A DNA stretch of 64,000 nt from Streptomyces liliiviolaceus (GTDB lineage: Bacteria; Actinomycetota; Actinomycetes; Streptomycetales; Streptomycetaceae), in assembly GCF_018070025.1 (NCBI RefSeq), contig NZ_JAGPYQ010000001.1:434001-498000 (forward strand), given 5' to 3'. A program made the position numbers and the translations under genes. Positions 35,778 through 43,633 of this stretch are shown one piece after another. The notes beneath the pieces were generated by a model. The model had not been told where the DNA came from. It was given only the letters and a program-made list of their open reading frames with translations, and did not search any database. The stretch's first letter is position 1; each line of letters starts with the position of its first letter.

Positions 35778-36340
35778 GGGCCGGCGTCCGCGCCGACCGG
35801 AGCCCGCGGAACCGCGTACGCGCATCCCGTACGACATGCGCGTACGACGGACGTCCGGTGCACGCACGTACGCATGCCCTCTCACCCGTACGGCGCGTGA
35901 CCGTCCCCCGGCGGGCTTCGTTCTCCCGATGTCCGTGCCAGCCAGGGGCGGGCCCGAAGAACCACGCGTGGCTCCGCTGGAACGGGAGGCGTACGGACGT
36001 GCGCCGTGGGACCCCGTTCCAGAGAAGTGACCGGACGGCAGGGGACAGCAGCCCGGTCACCCAAGAGAGGTCGGCTCCGGGGACGCCCGGAGCCGGCCGG
36101 CGGAATCTGCGCAAGGCCGGTCGAAACGGTTGCGTAGGCCGCGGCCCATCGAGCACGATGCCTAGAACACCCCGAGTCCTCAAGCGACATCCGTATTGCA
36201 TCGCTCTACCGCCATTGGTCGAGACCACGCGCACTCCCCGAGTGCGCCGGGCGCAGACCGGTGGACAAGCCAATGAGCGGCGCTACCCCCCGGCGCCGCC
36301 TCCCCAGGCACCGGCGCTGCCCTGACGTCGGTGCTGACCA
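35778..36340. other. Long intergenic region without a supportable gene
   Basis: 563 bases. Open frames here have poor composition and no start signals. Small hairpin ggctccgg/ccggagcc at 36073-36094. cacgcgcactccccgagtgcg (about 36229-36249) is also locally self-complementary. A small RNA cannot be ruled out. Confidence 0.45.
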
Positions 36341-36376
36341 CGAAGGGCCCCGCGGATCGTCCCGCGGGGCCCTTCG
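36341..36376. terminator. Strong hairpin terminator
   Basis: Perfect 15-bp stem, cgaagggccccgcgg (36341-36355) with 36362-36376, loop atcgtc. It lies 18 bases after the stop of the minus-strand lipoprotein gene and is its likely terminator. Confidence 0.85.
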
Positions 36377-36393
36377 CCAGTCCCGGCCACCGG

Positions 36394-37227
36394 CTAGCGG
36401 GCTTTCTTCGCGGGTTTCGCGAGTTTCGCCAGCTGCGCCTCGACCAGCTCGGCCGGGACCTCGATCTTGTCCGCGTCCAGCATGTTCATGGAGCTGAAGG
36501 CCACCAGCGTCGTACCGTCGCGGACGACCGTGTACGCGGCGGGCACCTGCGCCCCCTCGATCGAGGCGACCAGCCTGAACGCGACGGACTCGTCACCCAG
36601 GTCCGGGTCGGCCGCCGGCTTGACGTTCTTGTAGTCGTAGTCGGCGTGCCGGTACGCCGTGCACTTCTCGGTCGCCGACCGCAGGCCGTCCATCACCTCG
36701 TCCGCCTCGCCGGACCGGTAGGAGAGAAGGGCGAACGTGATCACCGAGGCGTTCATCTCGTCCTTCGGCACGGCGCCGCGGCTGACTCCCGCCCGCGAGG
36801 CCGGGTCGGTGGAGAACAGGAACATGTCGGCGATCGGCTGGCACTTCGACGGGGTCGCCGGGACGGTCTGGCCCAGGAGGTCCGCCCCTTCCGACTCCTC
36901 GACCTCGAAGCCCTTGACGTCCCCCGTCGCGAGCGCGGCCTTCTTCAACTGCGCCTCGGTCAGGGGACCGTCGCCCTTCCGCGCGCCGCCGCCCGAGGAG
37001 TCCTGCGGGTCGCGTGTGCCCTGCGGGGCCCCGGTGCCCTGCGGGTCCTCGGCGTCCTGACTTCCCCCGGCGGGCGCCTTCGTCTCCTCGCCGCCCGTCG
37101 TCCGTCCGCTCGCCTTCGACGACGACTTCCCGTCCCGACCGTCGCCGCCTCCGCCCCCGCCGCAGGCCGCGACACAGCCGAGGACGGCGACGGCCGACGC
37201 GGCCACCAGAGGGCGCGCGATCTTCAT
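36394..37227 (-). CDS. Lipoprotein, unknown
   Basis: 277 residues from ATG 37227 (MKIARPLVAASAVAVLGCVA), with AAGGA five bases upstream. Lipobox VAAC near residue 21, then a Gly run and a Gly/Ser/Lys/Pro-rich linker to about 90. The folded part (LTEAQLKKAALATGDVKG ... KVEVPAELVEAQLAKLAKPA in character) resembles PknH/LpqN-type extracytoplasmic sensor modules. Two Cys (in SKCQPIAD and EKCTAYRH) could form a disulphide. It is paired with the membrane protein gene 50 bases upstream. Confidence 0.8.
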   Translation of the reverse strand: MKIARPLVAASAVAVLGCVAACGGGGGGDGRDGKSSSKASGRTTGGEETKAPAGGSQDAEDPQGTGAPQGTRDPQDSSGGGARKGDGPLTEAQLKKAALATGDVKGFEVEESEGADLLGQTVPATPSKCQPIADMFLFSTDPASRAGVSRGAVPKDEMNASVITFALLSYRSGEADEVMDGLRSATEKCTAYRHADYDYKNVKPAADPDLGDESVAFRLVASIEGAQVPAAYTVVRDGTTLVAFSSMNMLDADKIEVPAELVEAQLAKLAKPAKKAR

Positions 37228-37277
37228 CCTCGTCCTTGTCCTTGTCCTCACGTGCGCGGTCGTCATGCGGGCGGTCA

Positions 37278-38531
37278 TCATGTGCGCGACACCGACCCGC
37301 ACGACCCCTCACCGGAGTCGCCGTCACCTGCGCCACCGTCGTCGTCCCCGATGTCCCGGCTGCGGTCGTACGGGTCGACCGCGGGCCCGCTCGGGGGCGC
37401 GCCCGTCGGTCCGCCGGAGGCCAGCCGCGGGTGCAGGAAGCCGTCGTACACGCCGCACGCGGAGTTGGCGATGTCGTCGTCGTACCTGATGACCGCCAGC
37501 CTGCCCGGTGTGGCCTCGTACTTCGCGGGGTCGAGGAGCCGCAGGTCGATGACGCGGCGCACGATGGTGCGGGCCACCTCGCCGGAGTCCGGGTCGGCGG
37601 GGGCCAGCGCGTAGACGAAGGTGTAGTCGACGTGGATGTCCAGCGCCCCGTCCTTCCCGCCCTCGAACGTCGTACGGCCACGGGTCTTGACCACGTCACC
37701 GACGAGCCGTACCTCGTCCTGGTCGAAGCGGCTGAAGAAACGCAGCGGGTCGTGGCCCCTGCCGGGCTTGCGCAGCCAGGACCTCAGGTCGTCGACGAAC
37801 TCGGGCTGCTTGGGGTCGAGCACCTCGCCGAGGACGGTCTCGGGGGTGTCGCCGAGCAGCGTCCCGCGGTCGACGTTCGCCCCGACGAGCAGGGTCCTGC
37901 TCTGTTCCAGGGCCCCGGCGACCTGCTCCTTCGAGAACGCGCCGACCGCTTTCGCCTCCGGCAGTACGATCCCGGCGGCGCCGTCGGCGTACCGCGCGGC
38001 CGGGGATCCGGCGAAGGGCTCGTCCAGGGTGGGCGATCCGGGCGCGGAACCCGGAGCCGCGGTCTCGGGCGCGGTCTCCGCGGGCAGCGGGGAGACCGCC
38101 GGACCCGAACCCGAGCCCATGACCGCGGCCGAGTCCGTGCCGAAGGGGTCGCCCGGCAGCAGGGACGGCTTCATGGCCACCACGGCGACCGCGAGGGCGA
38201 GCGGGATGCCGATGACCGTCCACACCCTGCGGCGCCGGGCCCTGCGCCCGTTCGCCCCCTGACCGACGGGGTCCGCGCGCCAGGCCGGGGGCAGTTCACC
38301 GCGGGCGTCCTGCTGGCGCAGCCGCTCGGTCACCATGCGGGCGCGCGCGGACGGCTCCTTGGGCGCCTGCGAGATCCGGATGTCCCGCTCGCTGTCCTGG
38401 ACGAACCGTTCCCACACGTCGTCGGGTATGGACTCCCCGGACCCAGCGGACCCACCGGACCCGCCTGGCTCGCCGGACCCGCCTGGCTCGCCCGGCTCCT
38501 CCGGCGCCTTCCCGGACGGCTTCTCACTCAC
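37278..38531 (-). CDS. Single-pass membrane protein, unknown
   Basis: 417 residues from GTG 38531 (VSEKPSGKAPEEPG); GGGGAGAGG lies 10 bases upstream. The cytoplasmic part to about residue 95 has a Gly/Ser/Pro repeat (GEPGGSGEPGGSGGSAGS). One helix follows (VWTVIGIPLALAVAVVAM), then an extracytoplasmic domain with conserved-looking segments (DDLRSWLRKPGRGHDPLRFF; VARTIVRRVIDLRLLD). Two Cys lie at the end. It is first of the pair with the lipoprotein. Function unknown. Confidence 0.8.
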   Translation of the reverse strand: MSEKPSGKAPEEPGEPGGSGEPGGSGGSAGSGESIPDDVWERFVQDSERDIRISQAPKEPSARARMVTERLRQQDARGELPPAWRADPVGQGANGRRARRRRVWTVIGIPLALAVAVVAMKPSLLPGDPFGTDSAAVMGSGSGPAVSPLPAETAPETAAPGSAPGSPTLDEPFAGSPAARYADGAAGIVLPEAKAVGAFSKEQVAGALEQSRTLLVGANVDRGTLLGDTPETVLGEVLDPKQPEFVDDLRSWLRKPGRGHDPLRFFSRFDQDEVRLVGDVVKTRGRTTFEGGKDGALDIHVDYTFVYALAPADPDSGEVARTIVRRVIDLRLLDPAKYEATPGRLAVIRYDDDIANSACGVYDGFLHPRLASGGPTGAPPSGPAVDPYDRSRDIGDDDGGAGDGDSGEGSCGSVSRT

Positions 38532-38815
38532 GACGCTCGCGCCTCTCCCCCATGGCCGACGTGCTGGTCGACGTACCGGTCGACGTGCTCGAACAGTCGA
38601 CCGAGGGTCAGTTCTAAGGTGTGGGCACGGGAGTTCACAAGTCGAGCCCGCGTGTGACCCAGCCCACATAAGAATTCTGTGAGTTTGAGGACAACCCTTC
38701 ACAGGAGTCACAGGTCTCACTTACGGAACCAACGGCCATACCCGTGTCCGCCACGCGGAGGCCTCCCGAATCTCGTGCCGTGACATCGCGGCGCACCGGA
38801 CTTTCCGAGGTCTTC

Positions 38816-39790
38816 ATGAAGCTTCGCCGTGTCATGGTCGCTGCGGCCACGACGGCTGTCATAGCCCCGCTCGCGCTGCTGTCGGCCCCGGCCGCTTATG
38901 CGACCGACCCCGCGCCCACCGGCACCGAGACCACCACGGCTCCCGTGACGCCGGGCGCGACGGAGACCGAGACCACCGAGACGACGACGCCTCCCGCGTC
39001 GCCCGAGACGACGCCGCCGGCCTCCACGCCCCCCGCGGACACGCCGACCTCGACCCCGCCGGCGACCAGCCCGGCGCCGAGCACCACCCCGCCCGGGGAG
39101 TCCGAGACCCCGGACCCCGAGCCGTCGGTGTGCGAGGACACCAAGGTCGACGTCAGCATCACCGGCCTGCCCGGCAAGATCGCCGTGGGCAGCGGCTGGC
39201 ACGTGTTCTCGCTGAGCGTCCTCAACTCCTCCGACTCGACGCTCCAGGACCTGGACTTCCTCGCCGGCGCCTCCTCCGACGTGGACGGCACGGACCTCTT
39301 CAAGAGCAAGCAGGTCCAGCTCCAGGCCTGGAACCCGGACGACAAGGTCTGGGAGGACCTCGACGAAGAGGGTTACGCGGTCGGCTTCGTCGGCTACACC
39401 GACGAGCTCAAGCCCGACTACGAGGTGCTCGTCCCACTGCGTATCAACGTGAAGTCCACCGCTCCCGTCGGCGCGGGCTTCTCGCTCGGCGCGACGATCT
39501 ACGGCGACGACGACGCGGAGTGCACCGGCTTCGGTGAGGTCGCGTACAAGTTCCAGATCGTCGCCGCGGGTACGGACACCGGTGGCACGAAGCCGCAGGA
39601 AGGCGGCAAGGCGCCGGTCAGCGACCAGAAGCCGGACAAGGCCGACACTCCGCAGGTGACCGGGAATCTCGCCGAGACCGGGTCCAGCTCCGCGCTGCCG
39701 ACGATCGGGCTCGTCGGTGGGGTTGCGCTCGCCGCTGGGGTGGGGGCCGTTGTCGTTGCGCGGCGTCGCAAGGCTGGCTCCGACGCGTAG
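38816..39790 (+). CDS. Wall-anchored LAETG protein (sortase substrate)
   Basis: 324 residues from ATG 38816. Signal peptide (MKLRRVMVAAATTAVIAPLA, cut near AYA), then a Thr/Pro stalk, residues 30-105. The folded domain, 110-250, is beta-rich (VDVSITGLPGKIAVGSGWHV; NVKSTAPVGAGFSLG) with two Cys likely bridging. The C-terminus has LAETG at 285-289, a hydrophobic helix and an RRRK tail, a class E sortase signal. No sortase gene is in the window. Confidence 0.9.
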   Translation: MKLRRVMVAAATTAVIAPLALLSAPAAYATDPAPTGTETTTAPVTPGATETETTETTTPPASPETTPPASTPPADTPTSTPPATSPAPSTTPPGESETPDPEPSVCEDTKVDVSITGLPGKIAVGSGWHVFSLSVLNSSDSTLQDLDFLAGASSDVDGTDLFKSKQVQLQAWNPDDKVWEDLDEEGYAVGFVGYTDELKPDYEVLVPLRINVKSTAPVGAGFSLGATIYGDDDAECTGFGEVAYKFQIVAAGTDTGGTKPQEGGKAPVSDQKPDKADTPQVTGNLAETGSSSALPTIGLVGGVALAAGVGAVVVARRRKAGSDA

Positions 39791-39840
39791 CGCTGCCGCT
39801 GGGCGTGGGGGATTTGACTGCGGGCCGGTGGGGGCCGGGC

Positions 39841-39860
39841 GCGCAGTTCCCCGCGCCCCT
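39841..39860. repeat. Copy of the dispersed GCGCAGTTCCCCGCGCCCCT element
   Basis: gcgcagttccccgcgcccct, reverse orientation to the 12755 copies. It runs into the palindrome cgcccctaggggctgcg. It lies 50 bases after the LAETG gene. Confidence 0.85.
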
Positions 39861-39951
39861 AGGGGCTGCGCCCCTTGAGGGCAACGCCCCGCGCGAGTCG
39901 CTGACGCGTCACGCATGACCGACTCGACTTGCTGTATGTGCGACCAGACGT

Positions 39952-39985
39952 AAGGACCTGCGCTCGGAGGGGGGCGCAGGTCCTT
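39952..39985. terminator. Bidirectional terminator
   Basis: Perfect 12-bp stem, aaggacctgcgc (39952-39963) with 39974-39985, followed on the plus strand by cgtctttgtcggttgctttt. It lies between the convergent LAETG and GMC oxidoreductase genes. Confidence 0.85.
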
Positions 39986-40007
39986 CGTCTTTGTCGGTTG
40001 CTTTTCT

Positions 40008-41795
40008 CTACTTCTTCGGTGGGATCGTCGGCATGCCGAGGAACGGGAGTTTCAGGGCGCCGAAGGCGTCCGCCGGGACCGCGGGGGTGAGCGGCTCGAC
40101 CGCTTCGAGGCGCTCGTAGGCCGCGCCGGGCGCCGGACGCGGGTCCGTCTCACCCTTGTTGGGCCAGTACGACATCGCGCGCTCGGCCTGGGCGGTGATC
40201 GTCAGCGACGGGTTCACGCCCAGGTTCGCCGAGACCGCGGCGCCGTCGACGACGGAGATGCCCGGGTGCCCGTACAGCCGGTGGTAGGGGTCGATGACGC
40301 CCTCGTCGGCGGACGCGCCGATCGGGCAGCCGCCCAGGAAGTGGGCGGTCAGCGGGGTGCCCATCAGCTCGCCGACGTTGGAGCCGGGGAAACCGTTGAT
40401 CTCGGCGGCTATCGCGGAGGCGCCCTCCGAAGCGGTCCTGATCTGCTTCGGGTTCGGGGCCCCGTGCCCCTGGCGGGCGGTCAGCAGGCCCTTGCCCGCG
40501 CCCTTCGGCTTGAGGTACGTGGTCAGGGAGTTGTCGAGGGACTGCATCACCAGGCCGATGATGGTCCGCTCCGACCAGCGGCGGTTGGAGAGGGAGCGCG
40601 CCACGAGAGTGGGGTGCTTCACCGCGTTGACGAGCCAGGCGAGCACCCTCGACGAGCCCTCCGTGTACGGAACCTGGAGGATCGACAGGCTGCCCATCGA
40701 GTTGGAGCCCTTGCCGTAGCGGACGGGCTCGATGTGCGTGTTGGCGTCCGGGTGGATCGAGGACGTGATGGCGACCCCGCGGGTGAAGTCGGCCCTCGCC
40801 TCGCCGGTGGCCTTGCGGTAGCGGCGGTCGCTGGTCTGCGCGCCGACCAGCGCCTCGGAGTTCGTACGGGTCAGCTCGCCCAGCCGCTTCGACAGGTACG
40901 GCAGCTGTCCGCCGTCCTTCATCCGGTGCAGCAGGGTCTGCGTACCGTACGTGCCGGCCGCGAGGACGACCCGGCGGGCCTTGAAGACCCGGCCCTCGCG
41001 CCCTGCGCCCTTGCGCCCGCGGTCCGTGGGGAGCGTCGAGACGGCGAAACCGCCCTGCGAGTCGTCCGTGACGGACACGACGGTCGTCAGGGGGTGGACG
41101 ACCGCGCCCGCCTTCTCCGCGAGGTACAGGTAGTTCTCGTTGAGGGTGTTCTTCGCGCCGTGCCGGCAGCCCGTCATGCACTCGCCGCACTCGGCGCACG
41201 CGGTGCGGGCGGGGCCGGCGCCGCCGAAGTACGGGTCGTCGACCTGCTCCCCCGGCCGTGCCTTCACGGTCTTGTCGGCGTCCTCGCCGTCACCGAAGAA
41301 GACACCGACCGGCGCCATGTGGAAGGTGTCGCCCACGCCCATCCGCCCGGCCGCCGCCTTGAGATGGACGTCGGAGGGCGTCATGGTCGGGTTGAGCCGT
41401 ACGCCGAGCATGCGCTGGGCCTGGTCGTAGTACGGCTTCAACTCCTCCTGCCAGTCGGTGATGTCCTTCCACTGCGGATCCTCGAAGAACGGCTTCGGCG
41501 GTACGTAGAGGGTGTTGGCGTAGTTGAGGGAGCCGCCGCCCACGCCCGCGCCCGCGAGCACCATGACGTTGCCGAGGAGGTGGATGCGCTGGAGGCCGTA
41601 CATGCCGAGCTTCGGCGCCCAGAGGTAGTTCTTCAGGTCCCAGGAGTTCTTGGGCAGGGTGGCCCGGGTGAAGCGGCGGCCCGCTTCCAGGACACCTACG
41701 CGGTAGCCCTTCTCCGTCAGGCGGAGGGCGGTGACGGATCCGCCGAAGCCGGAGCCCACGACGATGACGTCGTAGTCGTACGTTTCCTGAGGCAC
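40008..41795 (-). CDS. GMC oxidoreductase, cholesterol-oxidase (ChoD) like
   Basis: 595 residues from GTG 41795, with GGGGAG seven bases upstream. FAD-binding GSGFGGSVTALRLTEKG at the N-terminus; the GMC signature region VLAGAGVGGGSLNYANTLYV near 80-98; C-terminal GGCPIGASADEGVIDPYHRL and NPSLTITAQAERA. It resembles mycobacterial ChoD (Rv3409c), which also lies near guaB genes. A CxxCxxCxxxC cluster (Cys200, 203, 206, 210) is unusual for flavin alcohol oxidases. No signal peptide. The substrate is unknown, probably a sterol or other alcohol. Confidence 0.9.
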   Translation of the reverse strand: MPQETYDYDVIVVGSGFGGSVTALRLTEKGYRVGVLEAGRRFTRATLPKNSWDLKNYLWAPKLGMYGLQRIHLLGNVMVLAGAGVGGGSLNYANTLYVPPKPFFEDPQWKDITDWQEELKPYYDQAQRMLGVRLNPTMTPSDVHLKAAAGRMGVGDTFHMAPVGVFFGDGEDADKTVKARPGEQVDDPYFGGAGPARTACAECGECMTGCRHGAKNTLNENYLYLAEKAGAVVHPLTTVVSVTDDSQGGFAVSTLPTDRGRKGAGREGRVFKARRVVLAAGTYGTQTLLHRMKDGGQLPYLSKRLGELTRTNSEALVGAQTSDRRYRKATGEARADFTRGVAITSSIHPDANTHIEPVRYGKGSNSMGSLSILQVPYTEGSSRVLAWLVNAVKHPTLVARSLSNRRWSERTIIGLVMQSLDNSLTTYLKPKGAGKGLLTARQGHGAPNPKQIRTASEGASAIAAEINGFPGSNVGELMGTPLTAHFLGGCPIGASADEGVIDPYHRLYGHPGISVVDGAAVSANLGVNPSLTITAQAERAMSYWPNKGETDPRPAPGAAYERLEAVEPLTPAVPADAFGALKLPFLGMPTIPPKK

Positions 41796-41841
41796 GTGCT
41801 GTCTCCCCTTTGAGTGTGCCGTGCGGGTGCGTCGTGGCTGG

Positions 41842-41862
41842 GCGCGCGGTTCCCCGCGCCCC
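41842..41862. repeat. Copy of the dispersed element between GMC and SSADH genes
   Basis: gcgcgcggttccccgcgcccc, the same orientation as at 39841. A tandem cgctcctggcgag / cgctcctcacgag / cgctcctagcg follows to 41905, running into the SSADH stop. Confidence 0.8.
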
Positions 41863-41903
41863 GGACGGGGCGCTCCTGGCGAGGCGCTCCTCACGAGGCG
41901 CTC

Positions 41904-43529
41904 CTAGCGGAACCGGAATGCCTTCATCAGTTTCAGGCTGCGGCTCATGAAAGCTGCGTACTTCTCGTCGTCCATGCCCAGGGACGGGGCCATCGGCAGC
42001 AGGCGCTGCTGGGCGACCGTCTGGGCCTCCGTGTACTTGAGGATGCCCTCGGAGCCGTGGCGGCGGCCGAGGCCGGAGTCCTTCATGCCGCCCATCGGCG
42101 ACTGGACACTGCCGTACGCGGGCCCGTAGCCCTCGTTGATGTTGACCGTTCCGGTGCGCAGCCGGGCCGCGACCTTGGCGCCGCGACGGCCGTCCTTCGT
42201 CCAGACCGACGAGTTGAGGCCGTACGCCGTCGCGTTGGCGGAGGCGATCACCTCGTCCTCGTCCTCGAAGCGGTAGATCGAGACGACCGGGCCGAAGGTC
42301 TCCTCGCCGCAGACCGCCATCGGCGACTCGACGCCGTCGAGGATGGTCGGCTCGAAGAAGTACGGGCCGATGTCCGGGCGCGCGACACCGCCCGCGACGA
42401 CGGTCGCGCCCTTGGCGACGGCCTCCTCGACGTGCCGGGTCACGGTCTCCAGCTGGCGTTCGCCGACCAGCGAGCCCATCTCGGCGCCGTACGCGAGGGA
42501 CGTGCCGAGCCGCATCGCCCTGGTGCGGGCGGCGAACCGCTCCAGGAACGTGTCCGCGATCGACTCGTGGACGTACAGCCGCTCGATGCTGATGCACAGC
42601 TGCCCGGCCGACGAGAAGCAGGCGCGGACCGCGCCGGCCGCCGCCCGGTCGATGTCGGCGTCCTCCAGGACCAGCATGGCGTTCTTGCCGCCGAGTTCCA
42701 GGGACACGCCGACCAGCCGGGCCGCCGCGCCCTGGGCGACCTCGCGGCCGGTGCGGGTGGAGCCGGTGAAGGAGACGTAGTCGGCGTGCTTGACGACCTC
42801 CGGGCCGATGACCGGGCCCTCGCCGAGGACGACCTGGAAGACGTCGGCCGGCAGGCCCGCCTCGATCAGCAGGTCACGGGCCCACAGGGCGGTGAGGCAG
42901 GTCTCGGTGTCGGGCTTCATCACCACGGCGTTGCCCGCGACGAAGGCGGGCAGCGCGTCGCCGACGGAGAGTTCCAGCGGGTAGTTCCAGGGGGCGATCT
43001 GGCCGACCACGCCTCGCGGGTGGCGCAGCTCGGTGACCTTGGTGAGGGTCGGCATGGCGCCCGCGTGCCGCTTGGGGCGCAGGTAGAAGGGGGCGCGGCG
43101 GCCGTAGTGGCGGGCCGCGACGGCGACCGCCTGGACCTCCTCGTGGGCGTGCAGCCGGGCCTTGCCGGTCTCCAGCTGGATCAGGTCCAGCACCTCGGCC
43201 TGGCGGGCGAGCACGAGGTCGTGGAAGCGCAGGAGGACGGCCGCGCGCTCCTTGACGGGGATCTGGCCCCAGAGGAACTGGGCGGCGCGCGCCCGCTCGT
43301 AGGCCAGTTCCACGTCCTGCGGGGTGGACTCCGGCAGGTCGGCCAGCTTCTCGCCGGTGAACGGCGTGTGGTTGGCGGTGCGGCCCGAGCCGACCACGCC
43401 ACGGGTGAGCTGGGCGATCAGCTCGGGCGTGACCACGTCAGCAGCCGTACGGGCGCCTTCGGGGGCGGGCGCGAGAGGGTTGGTACCGGTCTTTTCCGGG
43501 GCCTGTGCCGGGGCCTGCGAGTCCGTCAT
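41904..43529 (-). CDS. gabD: Succinate-semialdehyde dehydrogenase (NAD(P)+)
   Basis: 541 residues. Aldehyde dehydrogenase fold: IAPWNYPLELSVGDALPAF with the catalytic Asn, VSFTGSTRTGRE for the cofactor, the Glu in SLELGGKNAM near 280 and the nucleophile Cys in FSSAGQLCIS near 320. Closest by eye to the GabD2-type enzymes of actinobacteria, which oxidise succinic semialdehyde to succinate. It lies directly upstream of the GMC oxidoreductase gene and may share its transcript. A 16-bp palindrome lies upstream. Confidence 0.92.
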   Translation of the reverse strand: MTDSQAPAQAPEKTGTNPLAPAPEGARTAADVVTPELIAQLTRGVVGSGRTANHTPFTGEKLADLPESTPQDVELAYERARAAQFLWGQIPVKERAAVLLRFHDLVLARQAEVLDLIQLETGKARLHAHEEVQAVAVAARHYGRRAPFYLRPKRHAGAMPTLTKVTELRHPRGVVGQIAPWNYPLELSVGDALPAFVAGNAVVMKPDTETCLTALWARDLLIEAGLPADVFQVVLGEGPVIGPEVVKHADYVSFTGSTRTGREVAQGAAARLVGVSLELGGKNAMLVLEDADIDRAAAGAVRACFSSAGQLCISIERLYVHESIADTFLERFAARTRAMRLGTSLAYGAEMGSLVGERQLETVTRHVEEAVAKGATVVAGGVARPDIGPYFFEPTILDGVESPMAVCGEETFGPVVSIYRFEDEDEVIASANATAYGLNSSVWTKDGRRGAKVAARLRTGTVNINEGYGPAYGSVQSPMGGMKDSGLGRRHGSEGILKYTEAQTVAQQRLLPMAPSLGMDDEKYAAFMSRSLKLMKAFRFR

Positions 43530-43603
43530 GAGCCGCAGGGTATGCCCGCCCGCGCTCTTTGGGTACCCGTCGGTAACAGGGTTTCACCGAGTACACACAA
43601 GGC

Positions 43604-43619
43604 GCCAGTGATCACTGGC
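43604..43619. promoter_or_regulatory. 16-bp palindrome upstream of the SSADH gene
   Basis: gccagtgatcactggc is a perfect palindrome in the 104-base spacer between the kinase stop and the SSADH start, followed by ccctgatcaggg at 43629-43640 (partly inside the kinase end). It could be an operator; no regulator gene adjoins. Confidence 0.45.
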
Positions 43620-43633
43620 AGTAAATGCCCTGA

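Noticed and set aside
35836..36325. Small open frames between chorismate mutase and the lipoprotein gene
   Set aside because: No start signals, unnatural composition and no recognisable domain.
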